A DNA stretch of 64,000 bases from Brevundimonas sp. LM2 (lineage in GTDB: Bacteria; Pseudomonadota; Alphaproteobacteria; Caulobacterales; Caulobacteraceae), in contig NZ_CP019508.1 of the NCBI RefSeq assembly GCF_002002865.1, positions 1,642,501-1,706,500 on the forward strand, in the 5' to 3' direction. Positions 43,032 through 53,101 of this stretch are shown here, piece after piece. Made by a program: the position numbers and the translations under genes. Under the pieces are notes generated by a model, which saw only the letters and a program-made list of their open reading frames with translations, had not been told where the DNA came from and did no database searches. Numbering within the stretch: position 1 is the first letter of the stretch; every line of letters starts with the position of its first letter.

Positions 43032-44066
43032 ATGAACTCAGAGGCGCCGCTGCTGGACCGCCCCGAACTTGTTAGACCTGTCCTGATGCCGTCGCGTCCC
43101 CACCCGCTGTCCGCCACCGCTCGCCGCGCCCGCCAAGCGCGCCGCTGGCGTGTGCGCCTGGACCGGGGCGACCTGCGCCCAGCCGAACGTCAGCGCCTGC
43201 AGGCCTGGTTAGCGGACGACGCCAACGCCCGCGCCTACCAGGCTGTCGACGCTTTATGGTTGGATCTCGATGCAGCCCCGGCTCTCGGTCCCCAAGCGGC
43301 GGCCCTGCGCCGCTGGTCGCCTCGCGCCGCGGCCCTGTCGGCGCGTGGCCGCCCCCGCGCGCTCGCCGCTGGCCTCGTCGCCGCCACGGTCGCGGCCGTG
43401 GCCTTCGGCCCAGGCCTGGGCCGGGCGCTTCAGACAGACGCCCGGGCTGGCGTCGGCGAACAGCGCACGGTCACCCTGGACGACGGCAGCCGGCTAGTGC
43501 TCGACACCGGGGCTGCCGTCGACGTCGTCTACGCCGGCGACCGCCGCGCGGTCCGTCTGCTGTCGGGACGTGCCCTGTTCACCGTCGCCCCCGATCCGTC
43601 CCGGCCCTTCGTGGTCAGCGCCAGCGGCGGGACCGTGACCGCTCTGGGCACCGTCTTCGTCGTCCAGACCCGGCCCTTAGCCGACGGCGGCGGCGCGCGG
43701 GTCACAGGCGTCGATCACCGCATCCGCGCCGTCGCAGGCGGATCGACCCGCGACCTCGGCCCCGGCCAGACAGTGGCCTGGACCTGGGGCAGGGCGGTCT
43801 CTGCGGTCGCGGCCGCGACCGATCCCAATGCCGCCGGCTGGACCGACGGGTCTTTGGAGTTCGAGGGGGAACCCTTGGCCGCCATCGCCGCAGAACTCGA
43901 CCCCTATGCTCGCGAGCGGTTGATGGTCCTCGGCTCGGCGCGCGAGCTGAAAGTCAGCGGGGTCTTCCGAACCCGGGATCCGCTGGGCGGTTTGATGGCG
44001 CTGGACAGAAAGCGCGGCCTGCGGGTCCACCGCCTTCCGGGCCTGGTGGTCGTCCGCGCCGACTGA
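43032..44066 (+). CDS. FecR-family anti-sigma/signal transducer (module A)
   Basis: A 344-aa inner-membrane protein; I take MNSEAPLLD at 43032 as the start, although MPSRPHPLS at 43086 is possible. Cytoplasmic sigma-binding part: RRARQARRWRVRLDRGDLRP, LQAWLADDANARAYQAVDAL. Membrane helix about 115-135. The periplasmic FecR domain runs from TVTLDDGSRLVLDTGAAVDV, and the C-terminal STN-like part is SLEFEGEPLAAIAAELDPYA. It relays the receptor signal to sigma factor A. Confidence 0.9.
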   Translation: MNSEAPLLDRPELVRPVLMPSRPHPLSATARRARQARRWRVRLDRGDLRPAERQRLQAWLADDANARAYQAVDALWLDLDAAPALGPQAAALRRWSPRAAALSARGRPRALAAGLVAATVAAVAFGPGLGRALQTDARAGVGEQRTVTLDDGSRLVLDTGAAVDVVYAGDRRAVRLLSGRALFTVAPDPSRPFVVSASGGTVTALGTVFVVQTRPLADGGGARVTGVDHRIRAVAGGSTRDLGPGQTVAWTWGRAVSAVAAATDPNAAGWTDGSLEFEGEPLAAIAAELDPYARERLMVLGSARELKVSGVFRTRDPLGGLMALDRKRGLRVHRLPGLVVVRAD

Positions 44067-44212
44067 TCAGCCCCGGCTCTTGATCCCCCTGTGTCTCCGG
44101 GGCCACGACCGCGCCGGACGGCTCTCCCCACCTCCTGCTTTTGCCGGGCGCGGCGTCATAGGGTGCAGACGGCGGGCCAGGGGGCGCGCCGGCAGCCTTG
44201 GGGGATGCCGTC

Positions 44213-47014
44213 ATGATCACCACAGCTTCGCCGCGCGCTTGGCGTGTCGCCGCTCTGGCCTGCGCCAGCAGCTTGGCCCTGCTCGCCGCGGGGGCCGCCG
44301 CGCCCGCGATGGCGCAGGCCACGACCGCGCAGGCTCGTGCCTATGCCATCCCTGCCGGACCCTTGGCCCCGGCGTTGAACCGGTTCGCGAATGAGAGCGG
44401 CCTGGCGCTGGTGTATCCGGCCGAGCTGGCGAACGGGAAGACGTCACCGGGTGTGTCGGGCTCGGTTTCGCCGGAGACGGCTCTGGGCCGGCTGCTAGCG
44501 GGGACGGGGCTGACCTTTCGGTTCAGCGATGCACGGACGGTGGTGATCGAGGCGGTCGTCACCGGGGGCGTGGACGACGAGAGGGTGTTGGGACCGGTGC
44601 GGGTAGAGGGGGCGACGGGCGCGGGCTTATCCGGCGCAACCGTGGTCAACGGAACGAACGGTAGCCGGGATACGACGGCGACCGAGGGGACGCAGAGCTA
44701 TACGTCCAACGCACTCACTGTGGGATCCAAAATTCCGACAACCATCAGAGACTTGCCTCAATCCGTAAGCGTGCTCACCGCGCAGCTGCTGGAAGATCAA
44801 AGGATCGTTGACTTCACCGGGGCGTTGGACCGAGCGCCCGGAGTTACGCTTGTTCGGGGAGATACAAGTCTGGAGAACACTTTCTACTCCAGAGGATTTG
44901 CGATTACCTCTATTCAGATCGACGGTGGCGCGCCCCTTATCACAGGAATAGGCGCGAACGCCAACTCGACGGGCTTTTTCCCTCAGATTGACCTCTCGCA
45001 GTACGACCATGTGGAGCTGTTGCGCGGCGCCGCTGGCGCATTGAACGGCTATGGAAATCCCTCAGGCACAGTCAATCTCGTCCGCAAGAAGCCGCTTCAA
45101 AATTATCAGGCTGTGCTGGAGGCCCAGGTTGGCTCGTGGAGCAACTATCGCACGGTTTTGGACGTCACGGGTCCGCTTGCATTCAATGGAGATCTGCGTG
45201 GGCGTTTGGTGACGACCTATCAGGATAACGAATACTTTTATGACATTGCATCAGACAACAAAACATTGATTTACGGAATTCTAGAATATGATTTAACGTC
45301 AAGAACTCTATTAACGTGGGGCGCTAGCTTTACGCGTCAAGATAGCGTCCCTTGGTATCGGGGCCTTCCACGCTTTCAAAACGGAGACGATCTCGCTTTG
45401 CCACGAGAAACTTGTCTTTGCTTTGCCTGGAACCGGTGGGATTTTGATACGACCGAACTGTTTGCATCCCTAGAGCACCAACTGACAGAGAATTGGTCTA
45501 TAAAAGGATCAGTTACTAATAACAGGCAGTCAAGCCGGCAGAAAGTAGGATATAATTCTCAGCCAGTGAACCCTATAAATCTTACCGGTCCTGTGCTCGC
45601 CGGTCAGATGCGGGATTATGATTCCGATCAACTCGCAGCGGAGATTATCGTTAGTGGTAAGTTTACTGTGCTTGGTCAGGTGCAAGAAATCACCGTGGGG
45701 GCAAATCGATCCATTGCTGATGGAAGTGGACGGGTCGATTATGGCACCTTGGTAGGTAACACCGCATCTGGTCCATACATTCCTTATCCTGGCGGACCTA
45801 GCGGTGTCCCTGGCATCAATGTTTTTGACTTTGATCCCTACGATCCGTTATACACTGAGCCGCGTGGCGCTTTACCTACGACGCGCTACAGGGATTTTGG
45901 TCAAGAGCAAACGGGTGTATATCTAAATCTGCGGCTAACGGCTCTAGATCGGTTCCATCTCGTCACGGCCCTTCGATACAGCAGCTTTGAGTTGAACGGC
46001 AAGTTTGACACACTATGCACTAGCCTAGCACAGACTGGCTGCACTGGCCGCCAAGTTGGAGAGCCCGCGGGGCCACCCGCAGTCAATCCGACAGTTCAAG
46101 AGTATGATAGTGAGGATGTCTCCTGGCCACCGTCAGTCTCGCTACTCTACGACATTAATGATCAACTCACGGCGTACGTCGGTTATACGGATGTCTACAT
46201 CAGCCAAGGAAATCAACTCGATCGCAATCTGGACGCCGTCGATCCCATTACAGGCTCGAACCTCGAGGTTGGCTTAAAGTGGTTGAGAGAAGATGGAAGG
46301 TTGAATGCGACCATCGCTGCCTACAAGATCGAACAAAATGGCTTTGCCGTATTTGACGTCTCAGCGCAGTTGGTTGAGAACGGTGTCACTTATTACGTCG
46401 ATAACGACGGAAACAGGTACCAGAATGGTCTACTGCCTGGCGGGCAGTTGCGTTGCTGTTTCATTGGCGATCCAGGCAGGACATTTTTCAGTCAAGGGGT
46501 AGATTTTGAACTGGGAGGTCAGATTTTTCCTGACCTCGAATTATCGCTTTCATACACGTACAATGAAAACGAGCAACGTGGCAGTTCGTTCGGTACAAAT
46601 CCACAGACGGGCGCTGGAACGCCATTTGTAAGCCGTCAGCCAGAGCATACCCTGAAAGCGTGGGCGGCTTGGTCTCCAAGAGGACAGTTGGATCGGTTCA
46701 CTTTTGGCGGAGGCGTTGTCGCACAATCTAGTGCCTACAACTCTGGTACGGCGTGTGTGAGATTTTCCGTGAACTTTCTTGGCGTGCTCAGCTGTGACTT
46801 TGCGGCTGGCGGGTTTGTTCCGTATCGATACACACAGAGCGGTCGAGCCATTTGGAGCGGCCGAGTTGAGTATGACCTCGACGACAGATGGTCGTTTGCC
46901 GTGAACGTGAATAACCTAACCGACGAGACATATTACCAGACTACAGGAGCTGGGACTGGAAACTGGTATGGCGAGCCGCGCTCATTTACACTTTCGCTTC
47001 GCGCAAAATGGTGA
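44213..47014 (+). CDS. TonB-dependent receptor with STN signalling domain (module A), mosaic gene
   Basis: A 933-aa outer-membrane receptor of the FhuE/FoxA style. A signal peptide ends at APAMA. The STN domain (about 45-110: ARAYAIPAGPLAPALNRFAN, then TGLTFRFSDARTVVIEAV) and the linker ERVLGPVRVEG follow. The plug is about 145-290 (TIRDLPQSVSVLTAQLLEDQ; YSRGFAITSIQIDGGAP), and the 22-strand barrel runs to FTLSLRAKW at the C terminus. The DNA is GC-rich up to about 44715 and then clearly AT-richer to the stop. The likely ligand is a ferric siderophore, by family only. Confidence 0.92.
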   Translation: MITTASPRAWRVAALACASSLALLAAGAAAPAMAQATTAQARAYAIPAGPLAPALNRFANESGLALVYPAELANGKTSPGVSGSVSPETALGRLLAGTGLTFRFSDARTVVIEAVVTGGVDDERVLGPVRVEGATGAGLSGATVVNGTNGSRDTTATEGTQSYTSNALTVGSKIPTTIRDLPQSVSVLTAQLLEDQRIVDFTGALDRAPGVTLVRGDTSLENTFYSRGFAITSIQIDGGAPLITGIGANANSTGFFPQIDLSQYDHVELLRGAAGALNGYGNPSGTVNLVRKKPLQNYQAVLEAQVGSWSNYRTVLDVTGPLAFNGDLRGRLVTTYQDNEYFYDIASDNKTLIYGILEYDLTSRTLLTWGASFTRQDSVPWYRGLPRFQNGDDLALPRETCLCFAWNRWDFDTTELFASLEHQLTENWSIKGSVTNNRQSSRQKVGYNSQPVNPINLTGPVLAGQMRDYDSDQLAAEIIVSGKFTVLGQVQEITVGANRSIADGSGRVDYGTLVGNTASGPYIPYPGGPSGVPGINVFDFDPYDPLYTEPRGALPTTRYRDFGQEQTGVYLNLRLTALDRFHLVTALRYSSFELNGKFDTLCTSLAQTGCTGRQVGEPAGPPAVNPTVQEYDSEDVSWPPSVSLLYDINDQLTAYVGYTDVYISQGNQLDRNLDAVDPITGSNLEVGLKWLREDGRLNATIAAYKIEQNGFAVFDVSAQLVENGVTYYVDNDGNRYQNGLLPGGQLRCCFIGDPGRTFFSQGVDFELGGQIFPDLELSLSYTYNENEQRGSSFGTNPQTGAGTPFVSRQPEHTLKAWAAWSPRGQLDRFTFGGGVVAQSSAYNSGTACVRFSVNFLGVLSCDFAAGGFVPYRYTQSGRAIWSGRVEYDLDDRWSFAVNVNNLTDETYYQTTGAGTGNWYGEPRSFTLSLRAKW

Positions 47015-47281
47015 TGCCCACGCTTGTCTCGCCGAGGGATCACGCCATCTCGTGCCAAGGCTGGCTGGCATCTGAGGGGTCCTTAACGAAAGATCTTTAA
47101 CCCGGGCAAGCCAGTGACAATCAGCGTTTTCGCCTTATAGGCCGCGTCATCGCCATGCGCCGCACTCTCGCTTTCGAAACTGGGGGTGAGGAAGTGTTGG
47201 GCAGCGTGAGGCGCGCATCGTCGGGGGAGCCCTCCTTCGACGCCGCGCTGGCTATGATCAGGCCGATCCCTGCTCCCAAGC

Positions 47282-48250
47282 CTACAGCCGAACCAGCCGT
47301 CTTAACCGCACGAACGCCCCGCCGCGAACGCGAAGCACATCGCGTTTTTGGCCTTCGGCCGCGCCAACGCTGGTCTGGTGGTCGTCATGGCGCAGGGCGA
47401 GCTGCGTCAGCGCCTGGCGCAGGTCTCGCGCTTGATCGGTGCTGACATCGTCGAGATAAACATAGGCTCCCCGCCCGCCGCGCCCGCCTTTTACGGGTCC
47501 CCAGGGCGCGGCGCGCACCGCCTCAAGGGCCCATTTATCCTCCGCCGAGCCCCCAACCCGCTGGGGATCTGACAGGATCGGGCTTTGCGCGCCTTCCGGA
47601 TAGAGCGGGGTCCCGGCTGCATCCGCATACGGCCGCACAATCGGGTCGGACAGATCGGCGATCATCCGGTCCATGACATCGACCAGCAGGCGCTCGCCGT
47701 CGGGCAGGACGACCTCATTCCAGGCGTGGGCCGAGCGCCGCCCAGGTCGGCCGGGCTCGGGATCGGGAACGCGATGCAGGCCGCGCACGAGGGCGCAGGG
47801 CAGACCGACCGCGTCCGCCAGCACTTTGAACAGCAGCGACCGGTGCCGGCACACGCCCGTGCGGGCGGTAATCAACTGGCCCAGGTCGATCTCCGCCCCG
47901 GCCAGGCCTTGCTGCCCAGCGATCTCGATGAGCAGGGCGTGGTTCTTGTTGATGCTGTTCTCGGCCAGGGCGGCGTCGACGAGCGTGGCCAGCGTATCGA
48001 CCTGATCCAGATCCGGCGCCCCGGGCCCGACCGCCCGCCTCGCCTCGGTGATCACCCGCGCCAGGGCGACGTCCTCTTCGGGGGCGCGCGCGACCAGAAT
48101 CTCGCGGTTCGGCCGGCTCAGGGCTTGTCCGTCTGCGTCCAAAGCGAGCTTCCGTCCGCCGTCTCGAAAGCCCCAGGCGAGGGGCTCGGTCTCGGGAATG
48201 CGGTGGGTCTGGGCGTACAGAAGGGTTTGTCGCAGGGCGTCGGGCGTCAT
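47282..48250 (-). CDS. Transglutaminase-like (cysteine protease fold) protein
   Basis: The start MTPDALRQTLLYAQTHRIPE at 48250 is supported by a homologous start in the remnant at 53504-53584. The 322-aa protein has a transglutaminase-type triad: Cys134 (TGVCRHRSLLF), His175 (SAHAWNEVVL) and Asp191 (RLLVDVMD), with LLIEIAGQQGLAGAEIDLGQ in front. The CRHRSLLFKVLADAVGLP wording resembles the EDR1/CTR1-type transglutaminase-like domain. It is convergent with receptor A. No substrate known; proteolysis or crosslinking of a module partner is possible. Confidence 0.8.
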   Translation of the reverse strand: MTPDALRQTLLYAQTHRIPETEPLAWGFRDGGRKLALDADGQALSRPNREILVARAPEEDVALARVITEARRAVGPGAPDLDQVDTLATLVDAALAENSINKNHALLIEIAGQQGLAGAEIDLGQLITARTGVCRHRSLLFKVLADAVGLPCALVRGLHRVPDPEPGRPGRRSAHAWNEVVLPDGERLLVDVMDRMIADLSDPIVRPYADAAGTPLYPEGAQSPILSDPQRVGGSAEDKWALEAVRAAPWGPVKGGRGGRGAYVYLDDVSTDQARDLRQALTQLALRHDDHQTSVGAAEGQKRDVLRVRGGAFVRLRRLVRL

Positions 48251-48410
48251 CTCACCATCGGTCGAAAAGTCCGCGTGTTTGGTCTGAACGATTGGCCGAC
48301 GACCAAACCGCACCACAAAGCCGCGCGGTGCTCCGATAGGGACTTTCGCCCCTTCGAACGTCGAAACTCCACGGCAGTCGTGCTAGACCGCCAGGGCAGG
48401 GGGCTGGCGC

Positions 48411-49001
48411 ATGGCGGCGCGACCGGAGATCGTCGAGCTGGACGCCGTCCGCCGCGCGCGGGCGGATCCGAATCCAGCCCCTATCCCAACCACGCCCTCC
48501 GCCCTCACCACCGTATACCTCCGCCGGCGCGATGCCCTGGCCGCCTTCATCCGCCGCCGCACCGGCTGTGACCAGGCGGCCCAGGACCTGACCCAGGAGG
48601 TCTGGGTCCGGGTCGCCGCCCTCGGCGACCAGGCCGCCCCTGTGAATCCGGAAGCCTTTCTCCAGCGCATCGCCGGCAATCTGGCGCTGGACTGGCTCCG
48701 TCGCCGCCGCTTCCGCTCGGCCTTCGTCGCCTCGGACGTAGATCCGGCCCTGGCCGCCGATCCGGCTCCTGAGGCGGATCGGGCGCTCCACGCCCGCCGC
48801 GCGGTCGACTATCTTGCCGAGGTGATCGACGAGCTTCCCCCCAAGCGGCGACAGGCCTTTCTGCTCTATCGCGGCCACGGAATGACGATGAAGCAGGTGG
48901 CGGCGCAGCTGGGCATTTCCGAAAAGACCGTCGAGCACCAGGTGGCCAAGGCCCTCGTCCATTGCCGTCACCGCCTGGCCGAGGCGGGGCTTTGGCCGTG
49001 A
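48411..49001 (+). CDS. ECF sigma factor, FecI-like (module B)
   Basis: A 196-aa sigma factor. Region 2 (YLRRRDALAAFIRRRTGCDQ, AQDLTQEVWVRVAAL) and region 4 (ELPPKRRQAFLLYRGHGMTM, KQVAAQLGISEKTVEHQVAK) match FecI-type factors. The first 30 residues are a Pro/Arg-rich extension. Its stop overlaps a GTG start of FecR-B (GTGA). Distinct in sequence from sigma factor A. Confidence 0.92.
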   Translation: MAARPEIVELDAVRRARADPNPAPIPTTPSALTTVYLRRRDALAAFIRRRTGCDQAAQDLTQEVWVRVAALGDQAAPVNPEAFLQRIAGNLALDWLRRRRFRSAFVASDVDPALAADPAPEADRALHARRAVDYLAEVIDELPPKRRQAFLLYRGHGMTMKQVAAQLGISEKTVEHQVAKALVHCRHRLAEAGLWP

Positions 49002-50107
49002 GCGGATCCGACGACGGAGACATCGGTCTCGGCGATGGGGATTTTTGGCCCGCCGAGCGTCATAGAGATGTCACGAAAGCGTCAGCCCGAGCCATGCCCG
49101 ACCCCGCCCCCGTTCTCCAATCCACACCGGACGCCGGGCACGATCCCACGCCGGACCACTATGAGGCGGCCGTCGCTTGGCTCGTGCGCCTGCGCGAGCC
49201 CGACACCCCGGCGCTGACCGCCGCCTTCCAGGCCTGGTTGGCCGCGGACCCCGCCCATGCCTTCGCATTCGCGGAGATGGAGGCCCTGTTCGACGCCGTC
49301 GCCACTCCGACCCGCGCCGCCGCCGAGCGCGACCGGCGGGCCCAGGGCCGTTCCGCCTTCCGCCCCCACTACCCCCGATCCTGGGCGCGGCCCCTCCTGC
49401 GCCGTCCGCTGGCCGTGGCCGCCGGCCTCGCCGCCGCCGTTCTCCTGGTCACGGGCCAGAGCGATCGTCTGGCGACAATCGGCGCCGAGGGCGTCACCGC
49501 TCCCGGCGAAATCGAGACCCTGACCCTGGCTGACGGCTCGCGCGTCACCCTCAATACCCGCAGCATCATCCAGGCCGAGGTCGACCGCGCGGGCCGCGCC
49601 GTCCGGCTGGAGCGGGGCGAGGCCTTTTTCGACATCGCGTCGGATCCGGCGCGGCCCTTCTATGTCCACGCAGGCGACGCCCGGATCCGCGTGGTCGGCA
49701 CCCGCTTCAACGTTCGCCGCGACCGCGACCGGGTCGTGGTTACCGTCGACCACGGCGTCGTCGCCGTGGCGCCGACGTCGAATCTGGACAACCCCGCGAC
49801 CGTCGTCGTCGGCCGTCAGGCCGTCGTCCAGGATCAGGCCGTCACGGCGGAGCCGGCCCCGCTGGACGGGCAGGCGACCGCCTGGCGCCGCGGCCAGCTG
49901 GTCTTCAACCAGACCCCGCTCCGCGAAGTGGTGGCCGAGCTCAACCGCTACCGCGCCGGCCGCATCCTGGTCCTGAACGCTGATCTTGCCGACCAGACCG
50001 TGTCCGGGGCCTTCAACACCGCCAACGTGGATGGAGCCGTGCGCGGCATCGAACGCACATTGGGCACCCGCGCTGCCCGCCTGCCGGGCGTCACGGTGAT
50101 TTATTGA
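48998..50107 (+). CDS. FecR-family anti-sigma/signal transducer (module B)
   Basis: I chose the GTG at 48998 because it overlaps the sigma stop by 4 bases; an ATG at 49094 (MPDPAPVLQSTPDAGHDPTP) is the alternative. The sigma-binding part is AVAWLVRLREPDTPALTAAF, FQAWLAADPAHAFAFAEMEA. The membrane helix is PLAVAAGLAAAVLLVTG. The FecR domain is LTLADGSRVTLNTRSIIQAE, and the C-terminal STN-like part is LVFNQTPLREVVAELNRYRA. It should control sigma factor B. Confidence 0.92.
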   Translation: MSGSDDGDIGLGDGDFWPAERHRDVTKASARAMPDPAPVLQSTPDAGHDPTPDHYEAAVAWLVRLREPDTPALTAAFQAWLAADPAHAFAFAEMEALFDAVATPTRAAAERDRRAQGRSAFRPHYPRSWARPLLRRPLAVAAGLAAAVLLVTGQSDRLATIGAEGVTAPGEIETLTLADGSRVTLNTRSIIQAEVDRAGRAVRLERGEAFFDIASDPARPFYVHAGDARIRVVGTRFNVRRDRDRVVVTVDHGVVAVAPTSNLDNPATVVVGRQAVVQDQAVTAEPAPLDGQATAWRRGQLVFNQTPLREVVAELNRYRAGRILVLNADLADQTVSGAFNTANVDGAVRGIERTLGTRAARLPGVTVIY

Positions 50108-50194
50108 TCCGCCGATAGGGAGGTTAACGCTCGAGCGCGTCGAGGCTGAGGGGGCGGCGATGACGCGGCCCGATATCACACGACGGGGGTCGCC

Positions 50195-53101
50195 ATGATT
50201 TCGTTCCGCTCCAGCACCGGGCGTGCAGCCCTTTTGGCCTTCACCGCCCTGACCGGCCTGGCCGCCCTGCCGAGTCAGGCGGCGGCCCAGAGCCCGGCCA
50301 CCGCTCCCGCGCCCGACCGGGTCTATGACTTCGACATCCCCGCCCAATCGCTGGCGCGTTCGGTCAGCGCCGTCTCCGCCCTTACCGGACTCCAAGTCCT
50401 CTACACCGACATGGGTCCGCAAGGGGTCCAGGCACCGGCCGTCAGGGGACGGCTGACTGCGGACCAAGCCCTGGCTCGCCTGACGGCCGGTACTGGGTTT
50501 CGCTATCGCTACACAGGCCAGGGGGTCGTGACGCTTGAGCCGATCGTTACGGGCAGTGTCGACGGGGAGCGGGTGCTAGGGCCGGTGCGAGTGGAGGGCG
50601 CGCAGAGCGACGGATCGTTCGGTCGGGCCGGTCAGGCGGCCGGGGTCAACGGCGTCAACGGGTCGCGCGATATCACGGCGACCGAGGGCACCGGCAGCTT
50701 CACTTCCGGGGCGCTGACGATCGGGTCGAAAGCACCACGTAGCATTCAGGACACGCCGCAATCGGTGAGTGTGATCACGAGCGAACGTCTGGAGCAGCAG
50801 AATATCAACGATTTCACACAAGCGCTCCAACAGGCACCCGGCGTAACAGTTGTTCAAGGGCAGAATAGTATCGAAGAATTATTCTATTCACGTGGATTCG
50901 AGATAACATCTATTCAGGTTGACGGTGGTGCGCCATTATCCACAAGTTTTGCTGGATCCTCTAGAACGGCATACTTCCCCGAGATAGATTTAGCGCAGTA
51001 CGATCATATTGAAATTCTCCGGGGCGCGGCGGGCCTCTTTAATGGATATGGTGATCCCTCTGGCACAGTGAACCTTGTCCGTAAAAAACCGCTCGATCAC
51101 GCCCAAGTTTTGGTCGATGGCAGTGTAGGAAGCTGGGAAGACTATAGAACAGTTCTCGATGTCACTGGTCCTCTAGGCATGGACGGAAAACTAGCTGGTC
51201 GGTTGGTACTGACTTACCAGGATAACGGCTACTTTTACGACACAGCTGAAAACACTCGTAGTCTGATATACGGAATCGTCAGTTACGATTTGAATCCTTC
51301 CACTGTGTTAACAGTGGGTCTGAGTCATACACGTCAAGACAGCGTACCATGGTCGTCGGGCCTTCCTCGTTATCAAGACGGCTCCGATCTCATGCTTCCC
51401 CGAAACAGATCGCTGCTGGCACCGTGGAGCCGTTGGAACTTCGAGACGTCAGAGACATTTGCAACCGTGGAGCAACGAATCGGCGAGAGCTGGACGGTGA
51501 AGGTGAATTTCACCAATCAGGTTCAGGAAAGCATCCAAAAACTCGGATTTGGCTCCGGTACAGTTAACCCGCTCACGAACACCGGTTCAGTACTCACCGT
51601 TGCGGCTAACGATTTCTCAAGCAGTCAGTTTTCTGGGGAATTGTCGATCACAGGTGCGTTCAATATACTTGGACAGAGACAGGAGATGGCATTCGGGATA
51701 AATGGAGTCCTATCTGATGGCGGCGGTACGAGACAATATTCTCCATCTGAGATCGTAAGGGGTACGCCTGCTTTGCCATACCGACCATTTCCAGGTGGTC
51801 CGGCGTATTGTTCTGGTACGGTTATAGCGTGCCCCAATGGGTCCTCACCACAGATTGATGTATTTAATTTCAATCCGCAGAATCCTATCTACTCTGAGCC
51901 TAGCGATTCGCTACCCAGTTTTCTGTGGCGTGAACGGGGACAGGAACAACTTGGTGCCTACCTCAATCTTGATTTGACGGCGCTTCAAAGAATTCATCTA
52001 GCAGTTGGCTTTCGCTATAGTTATTATAAGCAAAACTCTATTCGAGATCGCCTTTGCGTGAATATACCTACGTCTGGGGTACCGACGGCAGAGAACTGCG
52101 TTGGTCGCGAGATTGGAGATGCTTACGCTCCTGAGTTCGCCAATTACGACGATACGGATTTTACCTGGCCGCCAGCGTTTTCACTGAGCTATGATCTCAG
52201 TGACGACGTCAGGTTGTATGCAGATTATACCGACATCTATGTCAGCCAAGCGAACAACGTTGATGGCGATCGAAAGCCTGTCCATCCAATAACTGGCTCC
52301 AATTTGGAGGCGGGTGCGAAATGGTCGTTACGTGACGGGAAACTTAACGCCTCTGTGGCTGTCTATCGTATTGATCAACAGAATTTTGCAATCCGTCCGG
52401 ACAATGTCATCGTACGAAATGCGGACGGGTCAACGTTCTTTGACCCGGAGAATGAGTTTGCGTTCTACGTGTTAGACAACGCGGGCAATCGTATTGCGAA
52501 TGGAGAGATAGACCCCGAGACCCGATGCTGTTACGTAACTGATTTTGATGTATCAAGGATAAGTAAAGGTATCGATGTTGAGATAACCGGTGAAGTAATA
52601 GACGGTCTCAATATTGCAGCAAGCTATACGTACAATGATAACGAGTATAAGGGGGACGATCTTGCATTGGCCTTCTTCCCAGCCCAGGGTACGTCGTTGA
52701 TCACACGGCAGCCAAATCAACTCTTCAAATTATGGGCCTCGTACAATTTTGCAAGTGCGGCGCTTACGAATGACAGTTGGCTCAACCGAATTAATATCGG
52801 TGGTGGAGTTAGTTGGTTGTCCGAAGCGTTCGTTGCGGGCACGGCCTGCACGCAGTTAGGCACACCGAACGCACTTGGTTCGTCATCGTGTCTCGTGGTA
52901 ACGCCTTATAGTTACACTCAGCCGTCTTATGCCGTTTGGTCTTTGCAGTCGGAGTACACTATCGATGACAACTGGCGACTTCAGCTCAACATCGACAATT
53001 TAACAGATACACGGTATTATAGCACTATGGGCACGTCGGCAGGGGGCAACTGGTACGGCGAACCCGCAAACTTCTCACTCTCGCTTCGTGGCAAGTTTTG
53101 A
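50195..53101 (+). CDS. TonB-dependent receptor with STN signalling domain (module B), mosaic gene
   Basis: A 968-aa receptor. Signal peptide to about residue 31 (PSQAAAQ); STN domain about 40-110 (VYDFDIPAQSLARSVSAVSA, TGFRYRYTGQGVVTLEPI); linker ERVLGPVRVEGA; plug (SIQDTPQSVSVITSERLEQQ; YSRGFEITSIQVDGGAPLS); barrel to FSLSLRGKF. The plug and barrel resemble receptor A closely, while the loops differ, so ligands may differ. The DNA is GC-rich up to about 50770, then AT-richer to the end. Confidence 0.93.
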   Translation: MISFRSSTGRAALLAFTALTGLAALPSQAAAQSPATAPAPDRVYDFDIPAQSLARSVSAVSALTGLQVLYTDMGPQGVQAPAVRGRLTADQALARLTAGTGFRYRYTGQGVVTLEPIVTGSVDGERVLGPVRVEGAQSDGSFGRAGQAAGVNGVNGSRDITATEGTGSFTSGALTIGSKAPRSIQDTPQSVSVITSERLEQQNINDFTQALQQAPGVTVVQGQNSIEELFYSRGFEITSIQVDGGAPLSTSFAGSSRTAYFPEIDLAQYDHIEILRGAAGLFNGYGDPSGTVNLVRKKPLDHAQVLVDGSVGSWEDYRTVLDVTGPLGMDGKLAGRLVLTYQDNGYFYDTAENTRSLIYGIVSYDLNPSTVLTVGLSHTRQDSVPWSSGLPRYQDGSDLMLPRNRSLLAPWSRWNFETSETFATVEQRIGESWTVKVNFTNQVQESIQKLGFGSGTVNPLTNTGSVLTVAANDFSSSQFSGELSITGAFNILGQRQEMAFGINGVLSDGGGTRQYSPSEIVRGTPALPYRPFPGGPAYCSGTVIACPNGSSPQIDVFNFNPQNPIYSEPSDSLPSFLWRERGQEQLGAYLNLDLTALQRIHLAVGFRYSYYKQNSIRDRLCVNIPTSGVPTAENCVGREIGDAYAPEFANYDDTDFTWPPAFSLSYDLSDDVRLYADYTDIYVSQANNVDGDRKPVHPITGSNLEAGAKWSLRDGKLNASVAVYRIDQQNFAIRPDNVIVRNADGSTFFDPENEFAFYVLDNAGNRIANGEIDPETRCCYVTDFDVSRISKGIDVEITGEVIDGLNIAASYTYNDNEYKGDDLALAFFPAQGTSLITRQPNQLFKLWASYNFASAALTNDSWLNRINIGGGVSWLSEAFVAGTACTQLGTPNALGSSSCLVVTPYSYTQPSYAVWSLQSEYTIDDNWRLQLNIDNLTDTRYYSTMGTSAGGNWYGEPANFSLSLRGKF

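Noticed and set aside
47155-47445. Plus-strand frame of 96 codons after receptor A
   Set aside because: Most of it overlaps the 3' end of the transglutaminase gene in antisense; no ribosome-binding site or domain.
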